Shown here: positions 34,640 to 45,252 of the stretch, one piece after another
Position numbering within the stretch: position 1 is the first letter of the stretch
Layout of the letters: each line of letters begins with the position of its first letter
Source: Rhizopus arrhizus
Lineage: Eukaryota > Mucoromycota > Mucoromycetes > Mucorales > Rhizopodaceae
DNA: 64,000 nt
Assembly (NCBI GenBank): GCA_024220505.1
Contig: JAKZZE010000009.1
Span: 1,684,001-1,748,000, forward strand
Direction: 5' to 3'
The notes under the pieces: generated by a model
The model's database searches: none
Told to the model about the DNA's origin: nothing
The model's input: the letters and a program-made list of their open reading frames with translations, nothing else
Made by a program: the position numbers and the translations under genes

Positions 34640-36806
34640 TCATGCCCAATGCCAATGTCTACGCACGAATGGGTGTGCTTCGGTGTTAAAAACAAACTTG
34701 TCCAATGATATCATGTTGGGTGAACTAAATAATAAATAAAGATATTTAAATGTTTCTGCATACAAGAAACTTTCCATTGAATCAATTTGATTATCTTCTG
34801 GGGTTTCTATGTCTGAGTCTACATTTTGAAAGGCTGCAAATGCACTCTTTGTCTTGCACCATTTATCAATCGCTTGGAATATTTCCCAGCCATATTCCTA
34901 ATAAACATTAGTTTCATCACTTCCTCTCTGATTTCTTACCTGATATTTTTGGTCACCTGTGATTCTATATAAAATAAATAAACTTTCTACAGTCTCTGGT
35001 CTCAAAATATATCTTTCATCTCCAAAGAATAATGAAGATGGTCTTGATCTCACTTGAGGCAACTTGTAGTTGATGTCGTACTCTGTAGTTTGCTTTTTTC
35101 TAGTTTTTTGTACAGTCGGTATTTCATCATCATCGTACCACCAATCTCTTGCTCTTTCTAGTTCAGTCCTTGTCTTGTTGTACGTGATTGGATTATACCT
35201 TTCATTTTCACTGATATACCAGTTCTCTGGACTTAAACCTGTCTTGGTTGTACGATACATGAATACACATGTCTCTAATAATCCTTTGGCAATGTCCATA
35301 TCTTCTGGCTCATTAAATGTTTTGGATCCCATCGCAAGCATACCAGGCACAAAGCAAGTCTATAAAATGTGTCAGTTAGTTTAAATATAAAAGATGGTCT
35401 TACTAAATGATCCATAGAATTTTCTGCTTTTTGGCGAAAAGTATCGTAAGGAGGTAGCAAGAGCATATCATAACCAGGTATCTGACGAAGCATGTGCTGT
35501 TTCATGCTTCTGATGGAATCCAGATCTATAAGATCCAACTTAGTAAACATGTAATAATTTACTTTTTATCCTTACACATCCTTCCATACTGTGGAATTTT
35601 TCCATCTGTTAAAAGATACTGTTTAAGAAAATACTAAAAACAAATAAATAAAGAAGCACAGACAACTCTTAATTTTTACTTCAAAGGCACTGTCACCCAT
35701 GGCCCCAAAAGTAGTTGTATCTATCCGACGTAAATATCCTTTTCTTTTTCCTTTCATCGTATTTACCATCTCTAAATCGTCCCTTTTCTACATCTAACGA
35801 AGTAGGATATAATCCTCTAATATACATGCCATGTTCATAACCCATATTATCCAACAGGTCAGTAATTGCTTGTGCCTTTTTCATGTTGTACAAATTGATT
35901 AAGACAGAAAGAATGAATTGTTATCGTGGTTTTACCTTTTGCATGTAGATGGGATTTTGTGTGAATTGAGAAAGCATCATCAATTCTAATTGAACTGTTC
36001 CTGCTTCTGCAATCAGTGTGTCTTGATAAAAGGACATGTTCCTATGTTCATATGCTTGAGTATAAACTAATCATACCCTTTTCCCTTCTTTTACCGAGCT
36101 GGATTCCAAAGGTGAGTAGGTAATCCAGAGGGTGTGTCAAAGGCAGGTAAAAGAACGTTTGCTAATCTCTGTGCTTGAGTTAACAAGATTGGATATTTTT
36201 GATCAGATAAATCATAAGCACTGATGAATCCACCCAAATACCGAATGATCGATTCAAATACACTCACATCTTCATCCACATTGAAATCGATGCGCTGAAC
36301 ATGATCTATAACGCTCTTCAGCTCATCTTCCAAGTCCATCACCAGCAGCGTACTCAGTGCATCCACCATCGTAGCTCCCCAGCCTCCAAATGGGTCATGT
36401 GTCTTGTTGGTCAAAGGCTTCAATTCGTCATGTCCGAGCGCATAAGTTTCTATACAAATATTCAATTTAGGAACAAGCATGAATCGATCGTATTCTTACT
36501 GTATCCATTCCAACCGTGCAAAAAAGACCTTTTGATGGCCAGCCTTCTCTTTTCTCTTAGTTTTGCATATTCAATAGGTTCAGGACTGAATGTGTGTTGT
36601 AGCTTGGGTAATTGAGAAGAAAATTCATCTTGTCCATACAAAATCGATTGTTTCCTTCGATTTGTGGAGGTTTTGATGGGTTTGTCATCGTTCCATGGTT
36701 TGTTTTCTAGTGTATTTTGGCTCAATGGCTTCATCATAAAGCGAACTTGTACAAGAATAAGAATTAAACATATCGTAGCCAAGCCAAGTTTCCATCTTTT
36801 TGACAT
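34640..36806 (-). CDS. GH47 class I alpha-1,2-mannosidase
   Basis: A type II membrane enzyme of the ER/Golgi that trims mannose from N-glycans. Nine exons on -: 36806-36500, 36449-36095, 36041-35936, 35875-35767, 35720-35680, 35633-35576, 35525-35404, 35359-34940 and 34897-34640, giving 591 aa. After a short cytosolic end there is one hydrophobic anchor (LGLATICLILILVQVRFMM). The GH47 domain is continuous across the joins: YALGHDELKP, FGGWGATMVDALSTLLVMDL, SGLPTHLWNP, TTTFGAMGDSAFE, MDHLTCFVPGMLAMG, YILRPETVESLFILYRITGD, SFLYAETFKYLYLLF and the closing FNTEAHPF with the Ca-binding Thr. The intron ending at 35526 was set by GRMYLDSIRS. The anchor and full motif set favour a processing mannosidase over an EDEM-type lectin. 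Confidence 0.92.
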
Positions 36807-38409
36807 TTGGATTGTTTTTATAAAAGAAAGTAAAAGGGGAAAAAAGGGTGTAAAATAGTACAGTGTCAATTAAATAAGTTGCGTTTTTCTATTGTACAAC
36901 ATCGCGTTAAAGTTTGGTATTTGAATATCAGTTGTAAAACCAGAAAATTGGTTTAGTGAATTTTTTTTTTGCTTTCAATGCACTTTTTCACTTTTTATTT
37001 ATTTAATATAAAAAAGCAAAGGACATCAAAGAAAATGATGTATGATTCTTCTTTTAGTTTTACAGTAATTGCAATTTGTATGTTTTCTCAGGTACACACA
37101 GCTTCACATTGTGTAACTCATTCAATAAATAGTTAATTTGAGCTCACAATTTAAAATAAATTGTGTTTAATCCATTCACTGTTTTCTTTTTGAGCGTGAA
37201 GGGTTATTTTATGAAAAGTATGAAGTTGATTAATTTGCCACAAACACAAATAATAAACACATCTGCAACTGCAAAAAAAAAAAAAAAATTATGCTCACTC
37301 TGAAAGAGAGCCAAATATACAAAAAGGAGTCGACTTGCTTTTGTTTTATCGTTCATGTCAATATAGTGTTCAAATCAAGTCGGTTTGAAGTCTTCTTGAG
37401 AAGCTCTTTCTATCGGGAAAGGTGCGCCTCGCCAAAATTATTTAGATCATGAAAGGTTTCAGCCATTTGACATTCAAAGAAAACCCAGGTATCATTTGTT
37501 GTATTGGCGATTCATGTTATCAACTAGAAGCTGGACAAATCTAAAGAGGCTCATCAGTGATTGGCTTGAACAAAGACTGTTTTACTAGTCGCAATATAAC
37601 ACAAACACATTGATACAAACAGCCTAAAGAGAATCAAATTTAATAAAGAGATAACTATTTCCAACAAGCTTGAAGTAGTATCTGAAGACCATAAAAACGA
37701 TCTTTTGAAATTCTTCGGTCGGAGAGTTCATGGTAGGCGAGTAAGAAAAGAGGCCTCACCTAGGCTAAAAACAGAGCTGCTGGTTAGATCCTGAAAATAA
37801 GAGACAGGTTTGCTTTGAGTAAGAAGATTCATGGTAATAAAATACATACATTGATGCAGTTCGACTCAATAGAAAGAAGGGGCTCTCTCCAGCATCCAAT
37901 AAAAACATCTACCTTTAAAAAAATATATTGTCACTAACAGTTCAGCAAAGACTACACAATCAATCTATGGGAAGCTTTTCAATATCAATCGGTCATCAAT
38001 GGTTTGGGTGACTAAAGGCCTTCATCTTGGATTCTCATCTATCATACTATAATGATCAACCGTCGGAATAAAAGAACTTGCATGTGTGTGTTTCTATGAA
38101 TGAAAATTTTAAGAATATAAGGATTCAAAAGTGATTCAAGTGTATAAAGCAGTGATTTATGAAAATAAAAAAAATATTAGCATAAAGAGCTGTAAGCAAA
38201 TAGTTCCAATAGTTCCTTTTGGATTCGATTGATTGATTCAAAAACTTATTGTTCGGAGAGGGAAATAAGATATCATGGACTTTAAAACCAGAATCATGGT
38301 AGTGCATTTTGATTGATGCTCAAAACATTCAAATTCAAAACTTGTATTTTTTTTTTTATCTCTCCCTATCTCCTCTTTCTACAACTTGTTTACAAGGCAT
38401 TACTCTGTT
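36807..38409. other. 1.6-kb intergenic region
   Basis: No intact gene was recognised on either strand. Homopolymers and short frames only. It leads into the repeat- and transposon-bearing segment at 38.4-39.7 kb. Confidence 0.4.
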
Positions 38410-38588
38410 ACCTCTGTCGTAGTACTGATGTTTACCTCTACTGGTTAAGGCACTACTATAATGCAAGTAGCATAGATAGCGTTTAATAAAGAGTAGACAC
38501 CAGTACCTCTATCGTAGCACTGAAGCATATCTCTACTGGATATAGCATTGCTATGCACACAAGTATTGCTATGCACACAAGTATTGCT
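38410..38588. repeat. diverged ~60-bp direct repeat and 18-bp tandem repeat
   Basis: A unit beginning acctctgtcgtagtactg (38410) recurs 95 bp later as acctctatcgtagcactg (38505), each followed by a second 'ctctactgg' half. Directly after, attgctatgcacacaagt is repeated head to tail at 38547-38564 and 38565-38582 with a further partial copy. On the minus strand the units begin CAGTRCTACGAYAGAGGTA, which resembles a transposon terminus. Their relation to the adjacent transposase relic is inferred. Confidence 0.6.
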
Positions 38589-38759
38589 GACTCTAAGTTC
38601 AAAAAAGGGGTTGTAGCTTTTTCTGGTAGTAATGCCAACAAGAACTACGCATTTTTTATATATTATAAAATGAAAAAAAGTATATATTTTATAAATCCCA
38701 TTCGAAAGATTCTCGATTTCTATACGTGACCTGTATAGCATATAATCAAGAAGCTCTGG

Positions 38760-39682
38760 TTGTCTTTAAAGAACGCGACGACATATACTCATAACAGAAA
38801 CATAACTTTCATCATTGAATTACACTATAACATTATTGGTGAGTGGAAGCATGCTTTTGGCGCTTTTCGTTTTTCGAAAGCTGAGCTAGTTGAATATTTA
38901 CAATTCCTAATGATAATATTGACAAAAATCGTAGTTGTCCTTGCCCTAGTTTTATGGTACGACTACCTCATCATGAGTCCCTTTCTTTGACCATGCCATG
39001 GGGTCGCTTAAGACTTAAATGAAAAGCGGCTTCATCTATAAAAACACAATTGCTCATGTAACCCATATCCTATCCATATTGTCATGCAATATTATCAGAA
39101 TTGTTTTTCTGAGCCGAATGTATTATGCTTTTTAAAAAAGTCAAATTGCACTCACTTTTCATAAAGTTATAAACAGCAATTTTCCCTATCATTAAACCAG
39201 CAAACTCATTTGCAAGGCTATTCATGGCTTGATCAGGTCTAGCAGATAGGTTATCATCATATATGCCAATAATGCACTTTTATGCACCTCATTCAAAATC
39301 GCAGGACGACCTACGTTTTTCCTATTATTTGGTTCTAGAACATCTGTTGTATTTTCCTGACCCTTTTGTCCTGAAGTCATGGTCTTTTCATTTTTTTTTA
39401 AAAAAAAAAAAAAAACAAGTGCTCCTTAACAGCATCATCGTGTTTCCGGTGTGAGTAAATTTCATTTTCTTCTTTAATAGGCTTTTCAGGCAAGGTTCGC
39501 TTTGTATTTTGAATTGTCTTTTCCACTCTTTTCTCCTGTGATTTATAATCCAAATGTTCAGCAACATTGGTGATGTGATCGATAGGATACACATCAGAGT
39601 CAATATTCATCTCAAAATGCACATTTCTGCTCTCGTCCACAACATCATCTTTTCCATTTTCATAGAAAAAATATTCTCCCAT
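38760..39682 (-). pseudogene. IS630/Tc1-family transposase relic (second element)
   Basis: On the minus strand an open N-terminal piece starts MGEYFFYENGKDDVVDES (ATG at 39682), equivalent to MSTIFLYEDGHRNVVDEN of the element at 14776, and runs to about 39398. Beyond a T/A homopolymer, frames resume with RKNVGRPAILNEVHKSALLA, then NSLANEFAGLMIGKIAVYNF, then MGYMSNCVFIDEAAFHLSLK (first catalytic Asp at 39034-39036) and a weak GIVNIQLAQLSKNEKR. Many stops and frameshifts separate these, and the C-terminal DDE residues are not found. It is an older, non-functional copy of a related but distinct subfamily. Confidence 0.7.
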
Positions 39683-39710
39683 CTTTCCTTTAATTGTATA
39701 ATTTTAGTCA

Positions 39711-40719
39711 AAGTGAGAAATCGATTTTAAAAGAAGGCTATGCCATTTAAGCATGTGTGAAAAGTAAAAATTCAGGACCGTTAAAGGTAAAAAGTGAATT
39801 TATGTATGAATTCAACTCGCAATAGCTGGAAAGCTTTTATCAGTAGTACTATGCATCATATTCTCAGAAATGTATGATACAGACTTCTTCATAAGAAATT
39901 ATCCACTCGATCCAACTTTCACAGAATCATCTCAGCAAACGTAGAAGACGAATATTATCAATTGTGCAAATTACCAGAAACAGAGCAGCATTTGCTCTTT
40001 ACTTGTATTCAAAAATAAGGCTTGTGAAAAGGAGCTTTCAAAAAAATACTTTTCAAATCCTAAAGATCTTAACTGCCTCTCAATATCCCAGAATTTATCT
40101 ATATTTAGACTATCCAAGTATCACATTTTACATTATCATGGCAAGTGAACAGCCTACGATTTTCTTACAATTCTTTGAACAAATTCCTGACTTGGATGAG
40201 GTTGTCATCAATCAAAGCCAGAAAGAGCTATTGAAGCTATCCGCTTATAATTATTAGGTTAATATCTTTTTTAACAAGCCACTGTCGCATACATTTGCAT
40301 CACCCCTAATCCTTATGAGTTTTAATGAACATTAAAATATTCATCCATAAAAAAAATTCAATTTAGTAACTGGAAGAAAATGTTTATACTTTATGCTTTG
40401 AATAGAGAATGATACTATACTACCGGTAAAAGTAACTTATGTCATTTATTAGAGGCATTTGAGCTTTTGGCTTAATTAAAGATGATAAAGGATGATCAGA
40501 ATAATCTCTATACTTACTTGCTTCTATGATGATTATTTTAACTGTGTAACAATTTTTCACGATGAAAAAGTTTAGGACAGTTGGTTTAAAATGGGGATTG
40601 AAATGCAGAATGTAACACAAGGGTGCCTCCGTGACTATTTTAGTGACTGAATTTTTTATTTTTTCCTCGTTTTTTTTTCTGAACAATTTTTTTATTCATT
40701 TTCTCCATAGATCCTAATC
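39711..40719. other. intergenic with a possible non-LTR retrotransposon remnant
   Basis: Around 39960-40165 on the plus strand a broken frame reads LCKLPETEQHLLFTC followed by KACEKELSKKYFSNPKDLN. This resembles the C-terminal zinc-binding segment that follows reverse transcriptase in LINE-type elements, with its first Cys absent. The match is short and interrupted by stops. Nothing else was recognised up to the Nop15-like gene. Confidence 0.35.
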
Positions 40720-41769
40720 ATGCCAGTAACAAGAAAATCAACGACTAACAAGTCTGAAAAGAAGCAAACACCTGTAAAGGCACAAGAAAAAAAGCAGACT
40801 GCTGTAAAGACACAAGAAAAGAAGCCTGCAGCTAAAAAGCAAGTGACAAAGGTTGCCGTTAAAGAACCTGCAAAGAAAGCAGTAGCAGCAACAAAGAAGC
40901 CAGCAAAGAAGGCTGAACCTAAGGAATTAGAAAGCTCTGACGAAGAGGAAGAAGAAAAAGATTCTGAGGATGAAGAAGAATTTGATGAAGAACAAGAAGA
41001 GGCTTTAAGAAAAAAGATTTTGGGAGATTTGGCTAGTAGTAGTGAAGGAGAGGACTCTTCTGATGACGAGGATCTTATTGGTAAAAACGAAGACATTGTT
41101 GCATTAGATGATAAAAAGATGAAAGAGAGTATGGAAGAGACAAAGAAAACATTTAACAAGAAACAAGCTCAATCTAAAAAGGTAAGTACAGAGAATATAC
41201 CAAATTCCTTATTTGGCTCATGCTTTTTACATAGGTTGCTGATACATCCAACAGAAGCGTGATTTATTTAGGCCGTATTCCTCACGGTTTCTATGAAAAA
41301 GAAATGAAGGCATACTTTGAGCAATTTGGCAAAGTGACTCGTCTTCGTCTTTCACGCAACAGAAAGACAGGTGCCTCAAGACACTTTGGTTTCATTGAAT
41401 TCAAAGAAGCAGAAGTAGCTGAAATTGTAGCTGAAACAATGCACAACTATCTTTTGTTTGGACACCTCTTGCAATGTAAAGTGATACCATCTGAAAGTGT
41501 TCACCCAGAACTCTTCAAGGGCGCTGGCAAGAATTTCAAGGTTCGTAATCATCGTGCAAGAAATATTCAAGTTCAAAACAGAAAGAGATCTGGTGAAGAA
41601 TTAAAAGCACAACACGATAAATTAAGAAAGACAGAGGGTCGTATACGTGATTCATTGAAGGCTGCTGGCATAAGCTATGATTTCCCTGGTTATGTAAGTT
41701 ATGCTGCATAGAATAATCAAGATATTCTTGCTAAACTTTATTTGTTCTACATAGGATGCTAAGGCTTAA
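40720..41769 (+). CDS. NOP15: nucleolar RRM protein, Nop15/NIFK-like
   Basis: Three exons, 40720-41181, 41235-41693 and 41755-41769 (the last encodes only Asp-Ala-Lys-Ala-stop), give 311 aa. The first ~150 residues are Lys/Ala/Thr-rich repeats, then a Glu/Asp/Ser acidic segment, typical of nucleolar proteins. A single RRM follows with RNP2 VIYLGRIP and RNP1 SRHFGFIEF. After it comes a basic segment with NFKVRNHRARNIQVQNR and ending GISYDFPGY, as in Nop15/NIFK. Yeast Nop15 is needed for 60S ribosome maturation. The very short last exon is supported by good splice signals, but a read-through ending nearby cannot be excluded. Confidence 0.85.
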
Positions 41770-41883
41770 TTTTATATACAAGAAATAATAAAAAAAAAAA
41801 TACTCAATTCAAAGAGAAGCATAGAACTAGAAATATATCTTGTTATTTAAACACACACACACACAAAGAGAGGATATCATTTA

Positions 41884-42420
41884 TTATAAATTATCTGCAT
41901 CATTCAGCCCATTGCACAAGTACTGTTTAATCATCTTTTGAGCAATCACTTTCCCTCGAAGTGTGTCCAACATCTTTTTCAATTCTTGGTTTTCTTTGTG
42001 TATATTATTTAGCTGTCGTAAAAGTATCTCGTTTTCTTTGGTCATTTTGCAAAGCATGGTTCTCATCTCATCGTATTGACGATTCTTTTTAGCTCTGTAT
42101 TTGGCAGATGCTGTCTTGTTTCGCAACCTTCGTTCCTGCAGCAGCATCATTTCACTGGTATCCAGAGTACCGTAATGGGTAGAAGGTTTATCTGATCTGC
42201 TTGAGAAGTAATCTGATTGGGGTGAGGATGACGCTTCGGATTTCGTACCAGACGAGATGGTATAAGAAGGTGACGTTGTACCCGATAATAAAGGCGATAA
42301 ACAAGATATATCACAGCGATAGGAAAATGGTAATGTATCATTGTTGGATGTTAAAGTGGATATAGCCATTGGTTTTGATGAATGGATTTGGCTTGAAGAA
42401 AGAGGTGAGATCAAGGACAT
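41884..42420 (-). CDS. bZIP transcription factor
   Basis: An intronless 178-aa frame. The N-terminal ~90 residues are Ser/Thr/Pro-rich. The basic region RRLRNKTASAKYRAKKNR (N-x-x-A-S-A-x-x-R pattern) is followed by a leucine zipper with heptad-spaced hydrophobics (MLCKMTKENEILLRQLNNI, then LKKMLDTLRGKV). The basic region is closest to the Cys3/Met28/Gcn4-like fungal bZIPs, so amino-acid or sulphur control is possible but unproven. It converges on the Nop15-like gene, with about 115 bp between stop codons. Confidence 0.88.
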   Translation of the reverse strand: MSLISPLSSSQIHSSKPMAISTLTSNNDTLPFSYRCDISCLSPLLSGTTSPSYTISSGTKSEASSSPQSDYFSSRSDKPSTHYGTLDTSEMMLLQERRLRNKTASAKYRAKKNRQYDEMRTMLCKMTKENEILLRQLNNIHKENQELKKMLDTLRGKVIAQKMIKQYLCNGLNDADNL

Positions 42421-44418
42421 GTTAACAAGAAGAAAGAGAAAAGGTGTATTACATAGAGAACAGCGTATTTTATTTAAGCAAAAAGTGACATGATTTGATA
42501 AATCTTATTCACGCCATCATCTTCTCCTCCTCCCCCTTCTTTTTACTGTTCATAACAATAAAGCAGGATCATGTCTTAAAAGTTGTCTACAAAAAAACTT
42601 AATTTTTATCCAAATGATTGGTCCTCTTTTATTCTTAAGTGTAGTTCAATTGATAATGGCACCATCATGTTTAATTAAACTTTTCCGGCGATATGTTTCG
42701 GGTATTCAAGGTATACGTCTACTCTTTACTTCGGCTAAAAAAGTTTTGTTCTCCTTCATCTCAACAAGCTCCTTCTTCCTTTTTGGGCGGAAAATCTAGT
42801 AAAGAGTTTCTTTTTGGATTTACAAACAATCAATGGAAAATGCGAGTTCTAGATGTTGAGTTTCAGGAGTTTTTTGCTTATTTTTTTTTTTCTCTCTTTC
42901 TTTTTTTTAAAAAAATAAAAACAATGTAAATAGTTGAAAGAGAACCATAAAAAAGGGCTTTAAATCTGACTAATAAGTGTAGAAATGTTAAGGTATAAAG
43001 CATATATCAGTAATTTATATAAGGAAGGGAAAGAGAGAAAGAGTAGTTTATAATGAAATATTTATGCAAAGTAGATTACCTGGTACACCCATACTCTCTC
43101 TCTCTTTATCGGCTAAAGCGGAAATAAAATATAATGCATCAAAGTGAACATCAAAGGGGACACGAGCTTATTATAAATAGAGCAATGTATAATGCAAATC
43201 CAATTAATTGCACTTGAATCCTAAAAGAACAAAATATTTTTTCTTGAGCTCAAAAAATCATTTCTTTTTCATTTTCGTGTTATCCTCATCCTGAATTGCT
43301 CAAAAAAGCTACCAGTATTTTATATTCCAACTCTTTCTCTTCTTTTTGGGTTGTTTATTTTTTCCTTATTAAGATACTAATATTGCCGTTATTTATTCTT
43401 GCTCAATTTTCTTGTTTGACGTGAATAGTAGAAGGGGAAAAAAAGCGCAACGATGCTACAGCTGCAAAGAAGAACTGTGAATATTCTTTATACCTTTTTT
43501 TTTTTTTTTTTTTTTTTTTTTTGCAACATACACTCCCTGTCTTTTTCAGTGTGCTGTAAACATCAAGTCTGAATAGAGAAATTGACAATACTAGAAGGCA
43601 ATTGAGGATCTTTGTCTTTATCTCGAGAAAGAAAAGACCTAGTATGATTTTCCCTTCACATTGAAGATTGAATTGTAAACTTAATATATCACAGCGTACC
43701 TTTTCCTTTATCTTACCCTGAAGTCCCTAATTCTTTAGATTACAATAAAAGTCGGAGTTGTACTATTCAACACGCGTATTTAATATTTTTGAATAAGCAT
43801 ACGCCAGCAAAGCATTGGCAAGCTTTCTATATTTGCCATTAATAGTGAGCATTATCCACTTTTAGTTATTTACTTGATCTTTTAATCTTTTCTTGCCATT
43901 AAATATTTTATGTGTTGTCATGAACCTTATATTTATAAAGCGCTCAGACTAGCTTTTAATGGAAATATTCCTCAATGTAGTGAAAGCTATTGCCAGTAAC
44001 ATTGTTCCTCCGAAACATGAGTAGATCAATTCTTTTTTTTTTTATCATTTGAAAACCCTTCGATTGAAGAATGATAAATGTACTTTACTATGCAAAAAAT
44101 ATTAATTTCTTACATCGATTGACGGAGAAAGAAAAAAAAAAAGAAAAAAAAAAAAAAAGAAAACAAAGCGCTTCTCTTACCCTATCACAGTCTTTATCTT
44201 GGCAAGGTCTGCATTGATAAGATCTTCGATTCAATTATGTGCCACCGATTTCTTAGTCTGTTCAACTCTCTCTCTCTCTCTCTCTCTTTTTCATAACAAC
44301 TTATATAAGATTATATAATGTAGATGTTTGTACACGTAAAAAAAAAAGAGATATAACGTCCTCTCTGCTTTTTTCTTTTTCCTTTACCTTCTTTTTCTTT
44401 CTTGCTTTTATTTTCCTA
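42421..44418. other. 2-kb intergenic region
   Basis: Contains a T28 tract (43495-43522), an A-rich patch (44130-44160) and a (TC)n run near 44266-44288. A plus-strand frame at 42693-42929 has a briefly protein-like middle (QQAPSSFLGGKSSKEFLFG) but no family match and a low-complexity end, so I do not call it a gene. TATATAA at 44302-44308 lies 111 bp before the F-box ATG. Confidence 0.4.
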
Positions 44419-45252
44419 ATGAAAAAGTTATCGATTTTAGAAAGGCTGCCCACAGATGTTCTTATTCAAGTACTTGATTACCTCGATCAACATTCACAAT
44501 TCCAAATGTGCTTGGTTTCAAAGCCACTGTCAGAAACATGTATTCGAACCATGTGGCATACACCAACGTGTACAACAATAACAGCTTTCAATGTGTTAAT
44601 GTCAACTATTGGTACCAGAGACTGTAACCTTTATTACCCATACAAATCATTTATCGTTGGCCTTTGTCTCTCCTTTCATACTCCTCAAACCGTACTTGTC
44701 CTCAATACCATCCTTCCTGCGATATCCCTCAAAAGGATTTGGATAGAGAACGTACAGAGCATCTCACAGACATTTCTAGACAAGATTCTATGCATTAGCG
44801 ATGAACTCTATATGGTTCACTTTTCTAAATGCACAACAGATACCCTTCATACTTTTTTTACAGTACTCAAACGCTATGGTCCTCACCAAGGAATCGAGAA
44901 AATAATGATCTGTGATTGTTCTGTGGCTGATCAAATCGTGTATCAAATGGTAGTAGCAACGCCGATGTTACAGCACTTTGAGTACCACCGATCAGGAATC
45001 ATCTCCGATTGTGCCATTAAACTTATTGTCGAGCATTGTCGGTTTATTCAGGTCTTGGTCTTTACCCTTCCTTTGAATATCGTGCAAGCAAACACAGTGA
45101 CATATGAATCCTTGGAGTTACTGGCTCAATCCAAGTACTTGAAGGTGTTGATATGTAAAGGACAGGTGAGGATATCAAGAAAGGAATATAAGAATTGGTT
45201 ATATAGATGTCTTCCTTCTTTAGAATATTGTGATCTTTCGTTTGATCTATAG
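44419..45252 (+). CDS. F-box protein
   Basis: An intronless 277-aa frame whose first 45 residues form an F-box: LERLPTDVLIQVLDYLDQHS followed by MCLVSKPLSETC and MWHTP. The remainder alternates short hydrophobic segments in a leucine-rich-repeat-like rhythm (LKRIWIENVQ, LYMVHFSKC, IEKIMICDC, IQVLVFTLP, LKVLICKGQ, LEYCDLSFD), as in F-box/LRR substrate adaptors of SCF ubiquitin ligases. Expanded families of such genes are common in Mucorales. The substrate is unknown. Confidence 0.82.
   Translation: MKKLSILERLPTDVLIQVLDYLDQHSQFQMCLVSKPLSETCIRTMWHTPTCTTITAFNVLMSTIGTRDCNLYYPYKSFIVGLCLSFHTPQTVLVLNTILPAISLKRIWIENVQSISQTFLDKILCISDELYMVHFSKCTTDTLHTFFTVLKRYGPHQGIEKIMICDCSVADQIVYQMVVATPMLQHFEYHRSGIISDCAIKLIVEHCRFIQVLVFTLPLNIVQANTVTYESLELLAQSKYLKVLICKGQVRISRKEYKNWLYRCLPSLEYCDLSFDL

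Noticed and set aside
38445..38741. 98-codon minus-strand frame
   Set aside because: Most of it is translation of the 18-bp and ~60-bp repeats and it has no family features.
40692..41159. 155-codon Ser-rich minus-strand frame
   Set aside because: Antisense of the Lys/Glu-rich first exon of the Nop15-like gene, which explains its composition.
42693..42929. Possible small gene (78 codons)
   Set aside because: A brief protein-like centre is flanked by low-complexity Phe/Lys sequence. No family match, and the only candidate intron would be about 35 nt.
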